Assembly (NCBI RefSeq): GCF_003725955.1
Contig: NZ_QIBZ01000020.1
Span: 1-34,669 of the forward strand
Reading direction: 5' to 3'
Source of the DNA: Slackia isoflavoniconvertens
GTDB lineage: Bacteria > Actinomycetota > Coriobacteriia > Coriobacteriales > Eggerthellaceae
DNA length: 34,669 nucleotides
In this document: positions 1 through 7,654 of the stretch, one piece after another
Layout of the letters: each line of letters opens with the position of its first letter
How positions within the stretch are numbered: position 1 is the stretch's first letter
Notes under the pieces: model-generated
Told to the model about the DNA's origin: nothing
What the model saw: the letters and a program-made list of their open reading frames with translations, nothing else
Database searches by the model: none
Made by a program: the position numbers and the translations under genes

Positions 1-513
1 CCCGCCGCCTGCTTCGCCATGCCCGGAAAGCGTTCGATATTCGGTTCTCAAGCTGCAACGTTCGGACAATTGACTGTTCTCGAAAACCTACGGTTTAGCC
101 CTTGACTTCATATAGCTGGTCTCCTTTGGGGTGGAGGTGCGCGCGGGCGCCACTCCCGGTATTTCGACGAAATGCATCCTAGCATCGGGCTGCGGACTGC
201 TTGAACGAGCGCTGCGAACTGCAACCATTCGGTTGACATGCGTAAAGATATCGCCAGTTTTTGATGAACGGAGCGAGCTCGCTTGACCTGCGCCGCGAAT
301 CGGGCCGTTTCGCTCTATGCGTATATAAGGAAAAAACGCGAGTTGGTGCTCGCACCGCTGTACGGCAGCGAGCTTCTTTAGTGCGGCGTTCCTTTCCGCA
401 CGCAATGCGTTGTTTTCCCAGATGCGGGCTTTTGCCCCTTGTTAACGGGGTTGTAACGCAGTACAGTTTCAAAAATGCATAAATATGCTGAAACTTGCAT
501 AGAAAGCCGCAAA
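1..513. other. Window edge and upstream region, no gene supported
   Basis: No open frame here has family-like sequence, a good ribosome site and sensible codon use. The frames on either strand are short, arginine/serine-rich and look like chance openings. A TTGACA hexamer lies at 233-238, but no -10 box follows at 17 bp. A small CCCC/GGGG stem lies near 436-450. The region may be the control region of the acetyltransferase gene, or the tail of a gene that lies outside the window. Confidence 0.4.
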
Positions 514-1092
514 ATGAACGAACCTGTGCATACATTCCGCCTTGCTACGCCCGACGATGCCGAGGCTTTGCTAAAAATCTACGAGCCTTATATTGCCACC
601 ACGGTCACCAACGAGACCCAGGTGCCCGCGCTTGGCGAATTCCGCCAGCGCATCGTCGAGCGCGATGGGGCGTATCCTTACATCGTGTGCGAGGAAGATG
701 GGCGTCCGGTGGGGTATGCCTATGGCAGCCGTCTGTTCAGCCGCGCGGCGTATGCGTGGTCGGCGGAACTTTCGGTGTATTTTTCGACCGACCATCGCGG
801 GCGCGGGCTCGGCCGTGCGATTTACGGCAAGCTGTTCGACCTGCTCGCGCTGCAGGGTGTGCGCACGGTTGTGGGCAAAGTCGTGTGCCCGAACGAGAAA
901 AGCGACCATCTGCACGAAAAAATGGGTTTTGAGCTGGTAGGCACGCTGCGCGCGGCAAGCTGGAAGCTGGGAGTGTGGCACGACGTGCACCTGTGGGAGA
1001 AGCATATCGGCGACGTTGAGGCCGAGCCCGCGCCGTTGCTGCGCCTGTCTGAGGTCGATTCTGAAAAGGTGTGCGCGATCCTCGAGGCGTAA
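514..1092 (+). CDS. GNAT N-acetyltransferase, phosphinothricin-acetyltransferase-like
   Basis: 192-residue protein of the Gcn5-related acetyltransferase fold, which moves acetyl from acetyl-CoA to a small amine. The layout matches the Pat/YncA branch: an N-terminal FRLATPDDAEALLKIY strand-helix, ETQ at residues 34-36, a central strand (AELSVYF, about 84-90), the acetyl-CoA pyrophosphate loop HRGRGLGRAIY (94-104), and a C-terminal HEKMGFELVGTL (134-145) followed by KLGVWHDVHLWEK. Members of this branch act on phosphinothricin, methionine sulfoximine or methionine sulfone; the natural substrate here is unknown. The frame is open back to an ATG at 475, but the homology begins at MNEPVHTF, so 514 is preferred even though the ribosome site is weak. 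The gene stands alone. A repeat-rich gap of more than 500 bp follows, with no clear terminator. The fold is secure; substrate and start are less so. Confidence 0.85.
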   Translation: MNEPVHTFRLATPDDAEALLKIYEPYIATTVTNETQVPALGEFRQRIVERDGAYPYIVCEEDGRPVGYAYGSRLFSRAAYAWSAELSVYFSTDHRGRGLGRAIYGKLFDLLALQGVRTVVGKVVCPNEKSDHLHEKMGFELVGTLRAASWKLGVWHDVHLWEKHIGDVEAEPAPLLRLSEVDSEKVCAILEA

Positions 1093-1103
1093 GGGGCGGG
1101 GTT

Positions 1104-1215
1104 CATATATGTATAGAGGCATAGACGTATGTACGTATAGAAGCATCGAATTGTAGATGTATATACGTATTGAATTATAGGATCATTGAATTATATATAT
1201 ATATTGAAGCATTGG
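1104..1215. repeat. AT-rich degenerate tandem repeat tract
   Basis: A stretch of about 110 bp, far more AT-rich than its neighbours, is built of loosely repeated units that start GTATAGAGGCAT, GTATAGAAGCATCGAA and GTATTGAATTATAGG. A TA-dinucleotide run occurs near 1191-1204. It lies just after the acetyltransferase stop. It is non-coding and has no terminator shape. It could be a slipped-strand microsatellite scar or an AT-rich regulatory or replication-related patch. Confidence 0.6.
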
Positions 1216-1661
1216 CGTGCCGATGTCTCGAGACAGTGCGCCCAGCGATTCGTGACGCAGTGTTTGGTCCGAGCGTCTCTGCACCCCCCTTCGATTTCCT
1301 CGTGTCAAAAAAACGCGATGATTAGGTCGCTTTGCAAGGGCTTGGATCCAAAAGCCTAACCATGAGGTAGGGTTTGAAGTATGTGCTTGGTTGATGATTA
1401 TGGCTCTGACATGGCCTTTTGCGCTCAGGCGAGGAGGTCGCAAAATAATGACGCGCGCGTTGCCTCTTTTGAGGCGTCGAGCATGCCTAATCGTGGCGTT
1501 TTTTGACGTGCGGCTTTTTAAATGACGCAATGCGGCCTAATCGTCGCGATTTCTGCCACAATTCGAAGTATGCGACAATTCCAAATGCGGGGCTGGCAAG
1601 ACTAGTGCGTTTTGCGACGGAAAGGCCTGCTACGACGGCCGAATGCAAGGAGGCATGCATT
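1216..1661. other. Intergenic region upstream of the ADP-ribosylglycohydrolase
   Basis: About 450 bp without a supportable gene. The only structure I see is the pair of GCCTAATCGT repeats at 1485 and 1533, described separately. The long forward frame that runs into the downstream gene from 1503 is not needed, because a strong ribosome site sits just before 1662. Confidence 0.5.
1485..1557 (+). repeat. Two direct repeats, 50 bp apart, related to the 5943-6153 repeat family
   Basis: GCCTAATCGTGGCGTTTTTTG begins at 1485 and GCCTAATCGTCGCGATTTC begins at 1535, so the two copies are exactly 50 bp apart. They resemble the GGCCCCATAGTCGCGTTTTC element found four times at 5943-6153, sharing the A-T-G-T-[CG]-GCG-TTT core and, in the second copy, the CTGCC end. 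They lie upstream of the ADP-ribosylglycohydrolase and may be operator-like sites or remnants of a dispersed repeat. Confidence 0.5.
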
Positions 1662-2435
1662 ATGAAGCTGAATCGAACGCTGCGCGATTGCGTGTATGGC
1701 ATGGCAGTGGGCGACGCTTTGGGCGTGCCTTTCGAGTTCAAGCCGCGCGGAAGTTTTGAGTGCACTGACATGGTGGGCGGCGGCAGCCACAACCAGCTCG
1801 CGGGTACATGGAGTGACGACACGAGCATGGCGCTTGCGCTGTGCGACAGCTATCGCGAGTTGGGGCGCGTCGATTGCGATGACATTCTGCGACGGTTCCG
1901 CGCATGGATCAACGATGGGGCGTACACGGCGGACGGCGTGGCCTTCGACTACGGCAACGCCACGCGCAAGGCGCTGGCGACGGGCCGCGGCGGCGCGGGC
2001 GAGTGGGACAAGGGCAACGGGTCGCTCATGCGCTGCTTGCCCATGGTCTTCATGGATTGCACGAGTGCCGAGGTGCGCGCAGTGAGCGCCATCACGCACG
2101 CGACCGATGCCTGCATGGATGCGTGCGAGAAAATGATTCGTTACGCCGCGCGTTTGATGTGCGAGGGCTCGCCCGCGGGCGGGTCGGCTGGTGGTCCCGG
2201 CGGGAGCAGCGGCTATGTGTGGGACACCTATAACGCTGCGATTTGGTGCTTGGAACATACGGAAAGCTATAAGGAATGCGTGCTCGCTGCGGTGAATTTG
2301 GGCGACGATACCGACACCACCGCATGCGTCGCGGGCGGCTTAGCGGGCATTCTGTACGGCCGCGAGGCGATTCCGTCTGAGTGGCTTGCGACCCTGCGCG
2401 GCAAAGATGTGATTGAGGCGTGCTTGTTCGAATAG
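1662..2435 (+). CDS. ADP-ribosylglycohydrolase family protein
   Basis: 257-residue protein of the DraG/ARH family, binuclear magnesium (or manganese) hydrolases that remove ADP-ribose from modified proteins, nucleic acids or small molecules. Family marks are GDALGVPFEF (residues 18-26), the metal-binding TWSDDTSMALAL (49-60), the central NGSLMRCLPM (119-128) and the second metal motif LGDDTDTTACVAGGLAGILYG (213-233), with the expected Asp and Thr ligands. The ATG at 1662 is chosen because AAGGAGG lies at 1647-1653, 8 nt upstream. The length is normal for the shorter bacterial members. No ADP-ribosyltransferase (DraT, or a DarT-like toxin) and no macrodomain gene lies next to it, so the substrate cannot be inferred from context. 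It is probably monocistronic; the next gene has its own promoter. Confidence 0.9.
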   Translation: MKLNRTLRDCVYGMAVGDALGVPFEFKPRGSFECTDMVGGGSHNQLAGTWSDDTSMALALCDSYRELGRVDCDDILRRFRAWINDGAYTADGVAFDYGNATRKALATGRGGAGEWDKGNGSLMRCLPMVFMDCTSAEVRAVSAITHATDACMDACEKMIRYAARLMCEGSPAGGSAGGPGGSSGYVWDTYNAAIWCLEHTESYKECVLAAVNLGDDTDTTACVAGGLAGILYGREAIPSEWLATLRGKDVIEACLFE

Positions 2436-2665
2436 CGGCGCGGCGGCGGGTTGGGATTCCGATGGAGCGCCGCATGATTTGCGGGCTGGCCTCTTGTCGG
2501 GCGGCGCTTTCGTATGGCGTGCGGCTCCCTTGTGCATTCAATGGCGCTTTCGCGATTCGCAAGCTTTCCGTGCGCCGCTTCTTTCCGCATTGCTCTGTGC
2601 CGCTTTCTTGCCGATTCGTTTTCGATTTCCTTTCAAAACGCTGGGTAACTTTCCCGCGTGTTGCC

Positions 2666-2695
2666 TTGTGCTAAACTCGCGATCGTTGCTATAAC
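2666..2695 (+). promoter_or_regulatory. Candidate sigma-70-type promoter of the M16C peptidase gene
   Basis: TTGTGC (2666-2671) and TATAAC (2690-2695), 18 bp apart. An alternative is an extended -10, TGC-TAAACT, at 2669-2677. Transcription from here would give a leader of about 160 nt that contains the hairpin repeat at 2756-2788. The yebC promoter at 6620 uses the same -35 hexamer. Confidence 0.4.
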
Positions 2696-2755
2696 GCGCG
2701 TGCGCGCGAGACGGCCGCCTGAGCTGGCTTTTCCGCCAAGTGGCCTTCACTCGCG

Positions 2756-2788
2756 AACCTGTTAAACGCTACGAGCATTTAACAGGTT
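2756..2788 (-). repeat. Hairpin repeat copy 1 (minus orientation), in the leader of the M16C gene
   Basis: Arms AACCTGTTAAACGCT (2756-2770) and AGCATTTAACAGGTT (2774-2788), with a 3-nt loop. Read on the minus strand, all 15 pairs can form with one U-G wobble. On the plus strand that position is a C-A mismatch, so the minus reading (ATGCT-CGT-AGCG) is the consensus orientation. There is no T-tract on either side. The copy lies 72 bp upstream of the peptidase start codon. Its plus-strand translation gives the spurious peptide PVKRYEHLTGF in an N-terminal extension of the reading frame. Confidence 0.9.
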
Positions 2789-2859
2789 TCGGCTGGTCTT
2801 GCGGGCGCACGCCGCGATGCGTTGCGCATGTGCGCAGCGCTTGCTTGAAAGGATGCTTC

Positions 2860-5850
2860 ATGGCCGAACAGTCCCAGGGCGCCCGTGCCCTGTTTTTTGA
2901 TGAATCGCTGGTGGAAGAGGTCGCTGCGGTAAACGGCTTCGCGGTGGAGTCGGTCGAGCCGTTGTGCGAAATCGACGGCGACGCCATCGTGATGCGCCAC
3001 GGAAAAAGCGGCGCCCGCCTGCTGTTTCTGCATAATGCCGACGAGAACAAGGCGTTTTCCATCTCGTTCAAAACCCCGCCGGTCGACGACACGGGCGTGT
3101 TCCATATTCTGGAGCATTCCGTGCTGTGCGGTTCCGACAAATTCCCGGTGAAAGAGCCGTTCGTCAATCTGCTGAAAACCTCGATGCAGACGTTTCTCAA
3201 CGCGCTCACGTTCCCCGATAAAACCATGTACCCCGTGGCCAGCACCAACGACCAAGACCTCGAGAACCTGGCCGACGTGTACATGGACGCCGTGCTGCAC
3301 CCGGCGATCTACCGCAAGCGCGCGGTGTTTGAGCAGGAGGGCTGGCACTACGAGCTCGACGACGCGAACGCCGAGGCGGGCACGCCCGAGCGCCTGCGCT
3401 ACAACGGCGTGGTGTTCAACGAGATGAAGGGCGCGCTGTCCGACCCCGAAAGCGTGCTGTACCGCGGCATGAACACCGAGTTGTTCCCCGGCACGTGCTA
3501 CGCCTTCGAATCGGGCGGGCATCCGCGCGCTATTCCGCAGCTCACCTACGAGGGCTATCTCGACACCCATGCGCGCCACTATCGCCTGGACAATTCCTAT
3601 ATCGTGCTCTACGGCGACATCGACGCTGAGCGCATGCTGCGATTCCTCGACCGCCGCTACCTTTCGGCCGCCGATTGCGCGCCGCGCACGCCCGCTGAGC
3701 CCAACCCGATGGGCGAGTGCAAGCCTAACGTGTCGCTCGACGCGGTGGTCCCCATGGCGACCGCTCCCGAGAACGCGTGCGTGGGCTTGGGCTATGCGAT
3801 CGGCGACGCGCGCGATTTCGAGCGCGTGCTTGCGGCCGACGTGCTCATGGACGCCCTGATGGGCGGCAACGAATCGCCTATCAAGCGCGCGGTGCTCGAT
3901 GCGGGCATCGGCGGCGATGCCACGGCGTTTCTCATGGATTCGCAGGCCATGCCCGTGGCGTTGTTCGAGCTGAAGGGCGCAAAGCCGGGCGCGAAGCAGC
4001 GCTTTATGGAAATCGTCGAGGGCGAAGCGGCCCGTCTGGTGGCCGACGGAATTCCGCGCGACCTGCTGGAGGCGTCGCTCGCCCAGCTATCGTTTGAACT
4101 GCGCGAACGCGACCGCGGCATGGCCGATGGCGTAGTGCTCGCGATGAACGCGCTTTCCGGCTGGCTCTACGACGATGCGCTCGCGACCACGTACCTGCGC
4201 TACGAAGACGCGCTCGCCCATATGCGTGAGGGGCTTGACGGCCGCTATTTCGAAGACGTGCTGGAGTCGCTTATCGTGAAGTCGAACCACAAGGCGTTGC
4301 TCGAAGTGAAGCCCGTCGAGGCCGAGGACGACAGCGAGGAAGAGCGCGAGCTCGCCGAGAAGCTCGCGGGCCTCGATGAGGCGGCCAAACAAGCCATTCG
4401 CGATGACGTGGCCGAGCTGCGCGCCATGCAGGAAGCGCCCGATTCGCCCGAGGCTCTGGCTACGCTGCCGCGCTTGGGCACTTCCGATATTGGCGCGGCG
4501 AAGCCCGACCCAGCCGCCGTACTCGATGCGGCGTGCCCGCTGCCGTGCTTGCGTCATGAGTTGCCCAGCCGCCACATCAACTACCTGTACCTGTATTTCG
4601 ACGCTAACAACGTGTCGTTTGACGACGTGCCCTATATCACGGTGTTGTGCATGATGCTCAATAAGCTCGACACGGCGAAGCGCACCGCCGCTGAGCTGGA
4701 TGTATTCATGCGCCAGCACTTAGGCTCGATGCGATTCTTCCCCGATACGTACGTTTCGGCGAGCGACCCCGACAAGGTGTCGCTGCGCGTGACGCTTTCG
4801 GCGAGCGCTCTTGCGGAAGAGGCGGCGCAGCTTTCGGCCATCCCTCGCGAGGTGTGGGAGACCACGAAATTCGATGCGAAGCAGAAGATTCTCGACGTGC
4901 TCGTGCAACGCCGCATCGGCATGGAACAGACGTTTGCGAACGAGGGCCACACGAGCGCGACGAATCGCCTTTCGGCGTCGTATTTCCGCGCTGGCGTGTT
5001 GCGCCAAAAGCTTGCGGGCGTCGATTTCTACCTGTTCCTGAAAGACCTCATCGACAACTACGATGAGCGCTTCGATGCGCTGGCGGCGAAGCTCGAAGAG
5101 GTGCGCGCGACCGTGTTTGGCGGGCCGGCGCTCGCGAGCTTTACGGGTTCGGCCGAGGAATGCGACGCCTTCTGGGCCGCAGCGGGTGATATGGGCCTCG
5201 CGCGTGACGAACGCGCTGCGACGGGCGAAGTGTTCGGTGGTGATTGCGGCTGTGAGCTGGCGATTCCCGAGCCTGCGCCGCGCAATGAGGCGTTCATCGT
5301 TCCGTGCGACGTGAGCTATTCGGCGAAGGGCGCGCCCACGCTTGACATGGTTGAGCACTCGGGGCTGTGGTCGGTTATTTCTAACGCGCTTTCCTTTGAC
5401 TACTTGTGGAATGAGGTACGTGTGAAGGGCGGCGCCTATGGCGTCGGCTTCCGTCGCGGGGAAGAAGGCTTCGCACGCTTCTATTCGTATCGCGACCCGG
5501 GCGTCGATGGTACGCTCGCGCGTTTCGATGCGGCCGCCGATTGGCTGGCCGCGTTCGAGCCCGATGAGGCCGAGATGGAGGGCTACATCGTGGCTACGGT
5601 CGCCGCGCACGACGCGCCGGCCAAGCCGCGCGCCATTGCCCGCCGTGAAGACGGAGCCTTCCTGTGCGGCCGCGCGGCCGATTGGCGTGAAAAGCTGCGC
5701 GACGAAAAGCTTGCAGCGACGCCCGCGGCCATTCGCGCTTGCGCGCCGGTGCTGCGCAAGGTTGCCGATCGGGGCAATGTGTGCGTGTTCGGCAACGAGG
5801 ACATCATCCGCGCCGCAAAGCAGCCGCTGGAAGTGACGAAGCTGTTCTAG
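2860..5850 (+). CDS. M16C-family zinc metalloprotease (PreP/Cym1/falcilysin-like)
   Basis: 996-residue clamshell-type peptidase that degrades short unstructured peptides inside a closed chamber. The inverted zinc motif is in HILEHSVLCGS (His82, Glu85, His86), and the third zinc ligand is Glu188 in VVFNEMKGALSDP, about 100 residues on, as in the family. The C-terminal half carries the second, non-catalytic homologous domain, including the substrate-binding VKGGAYGVGF that PreP-type enzymes use as their Arg/Tyr element. A charged linker (EAEDDSEEERELAEK, near 485-500) joins the halves. Length is typical of M16C (about 970-1000). The frame is open from 2740, but ATG 2860 is preferred: GAAAGGA lies 6 nt upstream and the extra 40 residues translate the hairpin repeat. 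There is no signal peptide, so it is probably cytoplasmic. The gene is bracketed by hairpin repeats, reverse upstream and forward downstream, the latter being its likely terminator. Confidence 0.95.
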   Translation: MAEQSQGARALFFDESLVEEVAAVNGFAVESVEPLCEIDGDAIVMRHGKSGARLLFLHNADENKAFSISFKTPPVDDTGVFHILEHSVLCGSDKFPVKEPFVNLLKTSMQTFLNALTFPDKTMYPVASTNDQDLENLADVYMDAVLHPAIYRKRAVFEQEGWHYELDDANAEAGTPERLRYNGVVFNEMKGALSDPESVLYRGMNTELFPGTCYAFESGGHPRAIPQLTYEGYLDTHARHYRLDNSYIVLYGDIDAERMLRFLDRRYLSAADCAPRTPAEPNPMGECKPNVSLDAVVPMATAPENACVGLGYAIGDARDFERVLAADVLMDALMGGNESPIKRAVLDAGIGGDATAFLMDSQAMPVALFELKGAKPGAKQRFMEIVEGEAARLVADGIPRDLLEASLAQLSFELRERDRGMADGVVLAMNALSGWLYDDALATTYLRYEDALAHMREGLDGRYFEDVLESLIVKSNHKALLEVKPVEAEDDSEEERELAEKLAGLDEAAKQAIRDDVAELRAMQEAPDSPEALATLPRLGTSDIGAAKPDPAAVLDAACPLPCLRHELPSRHINYLYLYFDANNVSFDDVPYITVLCMMLNKLDTAKRTAAELDVFMRQHLGSMRFFPDTYVSASDPDKVSLRVTLSASALAEEAAQLSAIPREVWETTKFDAKQKILDVLVQRRIGMEQTFANEGHTSATNRLSASYFRAGVLRQKLAGVDFYLFLKDLIDNYDERFDALAAKLEEVRATVFGGPALASFTGSAEECDAFWAAAGDMGLARDERAATGEVFGGDCGCELAIPEPAPRNEAFIVPCDVSYSAKGAPTLDMVEHSGLWSVISNALSFDYLWNEVRVKGGAYGVGFRRGEEGFARFYSYRDPGVDGTLARFDAAADWLAAFEPDEAEMEGYIVATVAAHDAPAKPRAIARREDGAFLCGRAADWREKLRDEKLAATPAAIRACAPVLRKVADRGNVCVFGNEDIIRAAKQPLEVTKLF

Positions 5851-5865
5851 GCCGATTCGGGTTGA

Positions 5866-5904
5866 AACCTGCTAAATGCTCGTAGCGTTTAACAGATTTT
5901 TCTT
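5866..5904 (+). terminator. Rho-independent terminator formed by hairpin repeat copy 2
   Basis: It begins 16 bp after the peptidase stop codon. Arms are AACCTGCTAAATGCT (5866-5880) and AGCGTTTAACAGATT (5884-5898), with a CGT loop, followed by a T-rich run TTTTTCTTT. Two stem positions are C-A mismatches (arm positions 3 and 7), so this is the weakest stem of the five copies. It is in the forward orientation relative to the consensus. Confidence 0.75.
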
Positions 5905-5942
5905 TGTGGAAAGCGGCGGTTGCACGGTTTTGCTTGCAGGAT

Positions 5943-6153
5943 GGCAGGAAACGCCGCTAGGGGGCCTCGCTGCATGGCTTCAGCGTGGCGTTCGGGGCCC
6001 CATTGGCGGCTTTCCTGTCGCTTTTGGCGCTTCGCCGCTCCTTTTCGAGCTTTTTCTGCGACTTCGAGATGCTTCGAGAGGCCCCATAGTCGCGTTTTCC
6101 GCCAGCCAGGGAAGAAAACGCTGCAGTGAGGCCCCCTAGTGGCGTTTTCTGCC
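5943..6153. repeat. Cluster of four copies of a 26-bp repeat, one inverted
   Basis: Consensus in pieces: GAGGCCCC, then (A/C)TAGT(G/C)GCG, then TTTTC(C/T)GCC. Copies are at 5994-6019 (degenerate), 6078-6103 and 6128-6153 on the plus strand, and 5943-5968 on the minus strand. The minus copy and the 6128 copy extend their match outward into CTGCA, giving inverted arms of about 32 bp around a 160-bp interior. A fainter inverted half-copy appears at about 6109-6133. It is non-coding. It resembles a small REP-like palindromic family; two further relatives lie at 1485 and 1535. Confidence 0.75.
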
Positions 6154-6398
6154 GCGGAATTGCTGCTCGCTCGGGTCGATTTGGCGTGATTGCTTTCGGC
6201 TGGGTCTTTGGCGCATCCGAAAGCGTTTGGACCCCGAGCCGATTGGCGTTTGCGTTGGTCTCGCGTTTGGGACCGCCTTTCGCTTGGGGACAGCCTCCTG
6301 ACCCTCTTTGTCTTACGCTTGAGGGCAATTTCCTGATTCGTTTTGTCTTTTGTTTGGTTTGCCTCTCGTTTTGAGTTCGGCTGCGTCTTCCTCTCGCA

Positions 6399-6437
6399 AA
6401 CCTGCTGAATGCTCGTAGCGTTTAGCAGGTTTTTCTT
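6399..6437 (+). terminator. Hairpin repeat copy 3 with T-tract, upstream of yebC
   Basis: Arms AACCTGCTGAATGCT (6399-6413) and AGCGTTTAGCAGGTT (6417-6431), with a CGT loop, then TTTTTCTTTAT. Relative to copies 4 and 5, the pair at arm position 7 changed from T-A to C-G, a compensatory double change. Two other pairs are G-U wobbles. It has full terminator form but lies more than 500 bp from the nearest upstream stop codon, so it may insulate yebC from read-through. Confidence 0.7.
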
Positions 6438-6619
6438 TATGAGGAGGCGGCGGTTCTCGATTTTGCTCGGAGGGTGGAGAAGCTGCCAACAGGCGCGAAC
6501 CACCACTCCGGGGCCGCGGGTCGTTGCCTTGGTGAGTGCGAAATGCCACCTTTGCGTGCGTGGGCCATCGTGCTCTGAGACGTTTTTATGCAGGTTCGTC
6601 GCAAATACCTGCGGTTTTC

Positions 6620-6648
6620 TTGTGCGCGTGCATGGAGTGCGCTAAACT
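6620..6648 (+). promoter_or_regulatory. Candidate yebC promoter
   Basis: TTGTGC (6620-6625), 17-bp spacer, TAAACT (6643-6648). The start codon lies about 54 nt beyond the expected transcript start, with AAGAAAGAGG as ribosome site. Confidence 0.5.
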
Positions 6649-6708
6649 ATCGCGTCGGTATTTTCCCCGAGGCGCGTCGCGCCTCTTGATAGCAAGAAAG
6701 AGGCGATC

Positions 6709-7509
6709 ATGTCAGGTCACTCTAAGTGGGCAACCACGAAGCACCGCAAAGCTGCCCAGGACGCCAAGCGTTCAGCCCTGTTCAGCAAGCTTTCCCGTAA
6801 CATTACCGTGGCGGCGAAAGAGGGTGGCGACCCCAACCCCGACAATAACGCCTCTTTGGCGGCTGCTATTGAAAAGGCCAAGGGCTACTCGCTGCCTAAG
6901 GACAAAATCAAGACGGCTATCGATAAGGCGTTCGGCACCGGCAAAGATGCCGCCAACTACGAAACGCTCACCTACGAAGGCTACGGCCCGGCTGGCGTCG
7001 CTATTTACTGCGAGGCCCTGACCGACAACCGCAACCGCACCGCTGCCGATGTTGGAGCTGCGTTCCGTCATGCCAACGGCTCGCTGGGCACCCCCGGCTG
7101 CGTCGGCTTCCAGTTCGAGCGCAAGGGCCAGATCATGGTCGAGAAGATCATTCCTTCCACCGAGAAGAAGGTCGCCGATAAGCAGAACGCTGTTGACGAG
7201 GACGAGTTCATGCTCGCTGTCGCCGAAGCTGGCGGATCCGATTACGAAGACGCCGGTGACGAGTGGATCGTCTACACCGCTCCGAACGACCTCATGGCCG
7301 TGAAGAATGCTCTCGAGGCTCAGGATATCGAAGTGAAGGGCGCCGAGCTCACGATGATCCCGACCACTCCGACTGAGGTTGACCCGAAGGACGCCGCGAA
7401 GGTTATGCGCCTGGTCGACAAGCTCGAGGAGCTCGAAGACCTCCAGAACGTGTACCACTCCATGGATATGACTGACGAAGTCATCGCTGCCCTGGAGCAG
7501 GAGGACTAG
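6709..7509 (+). CDS. yebC: YebC/PmpR-family DNA-binding / translation-assisting protein
   Basis: 266-residue member of the YebC family, known both as a transcription regulator (PmpR) and, more recently, as a factor that relieves ribosome stalling at proline stretches. The N-terminal signature MSGHSKWATTKHRKAAQDAKR is nearly invariant in the family (usual form SKWANIKHRK). It is followed by LFSKLSRNITVAAKEGG, NPDNNASLAAAIEKAKGYSLPKD and YEGYGPAGVAIYCEALTDNRNR. The usual length is about 240-250 residues. The extra length seems to be a lysine/acid-rich insert around 145-162 (PSTEKKVADKQNAVDED) before the LAVAEAGG segment. The start is fixed by AAGAAAGAGG just upstream and by the conserved N-terminus. 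Often yebC lies beside ruvC; here it stands alone between a promoter and a strong terminator. Confidence 0.97.
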   Translation: MSGHSKWATTKHRKAAQDAKRSALFSKLSRNITVAAKEGGDPNPDNNASLAAAIEKAKGYSLPKDKIKTAIDKAFGTGKDAANYETLTYEGYGPAGVAIYCEALTDNRNRTAADVGAAFRHANGSLGTPGCVGFQFERKGQIMVEKIIPSTEKKVADKQNAVDEDEFMLAVAEAGGSDYEDAGDEWIVYTAPNDLMAVKNALEAQDIEVKGAELTMIPTTPTEVDPKDAAKVMRLVDKLEELEDLQNVYHSMDMTDEVIAALEQED

Positions 7510-7561
7510 GCTTTAAGGCCCACTCTAGCTCGCCGAAAGGCGTCGCGCGATATGCAATTGC

Positions 7562-7594
7562 AAGGCCCGCTCGCAAGAGCGGGCCTTTTTGTGT
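7562..7594 (+). terminator. Rho-independent terminator after yebC
   Basis: Perfect 11-bp stem AAGGCCCGCTC / GAGCGGGCCTT around a GCAA tetraloop (7562-7587), followed by a T run. The A-rich left flank would let it serve the convergent minus-strand gene poorly, so it is mainly for yebC. Confidence 0.9.
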
Positions 7595-7654
7595 TTTCGG
7601 GAGCTGTTGCGGTTGAAAATGAGCACCTTGCGCGGTCGACGCGTGGTGTCTGCG

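Larger units (their letters stand above)
5905..6619. other. Long non-coding, repeat-rich gap between the peptidase gene and yebC
   Basis: About 700 bp with no gene I can support; the frames present are tryptophan/arginine-rich and lack ribosome sites. It holds the 26-bp repeat cluster (5943-6153), then about 240 bp of featureless sequence (6154-6398), then hairpin repeat copy 3. Copies 2 and 3 stand in the same orientation 533 bp apart and so flank the whole cluster. I found no match to 6S RNA, RNase P RNA, tmRNA or SRP RNA by eye. Confidence 0.5.

Noticed and set aside
5866-6431. Mobile element bounded by hairpin copies 2 and 3
   Set aside because: The bounding copies are direct repeats, but there is no transposase, no target-site duplication, and the same hairpin occurs elsewhere without a partner.
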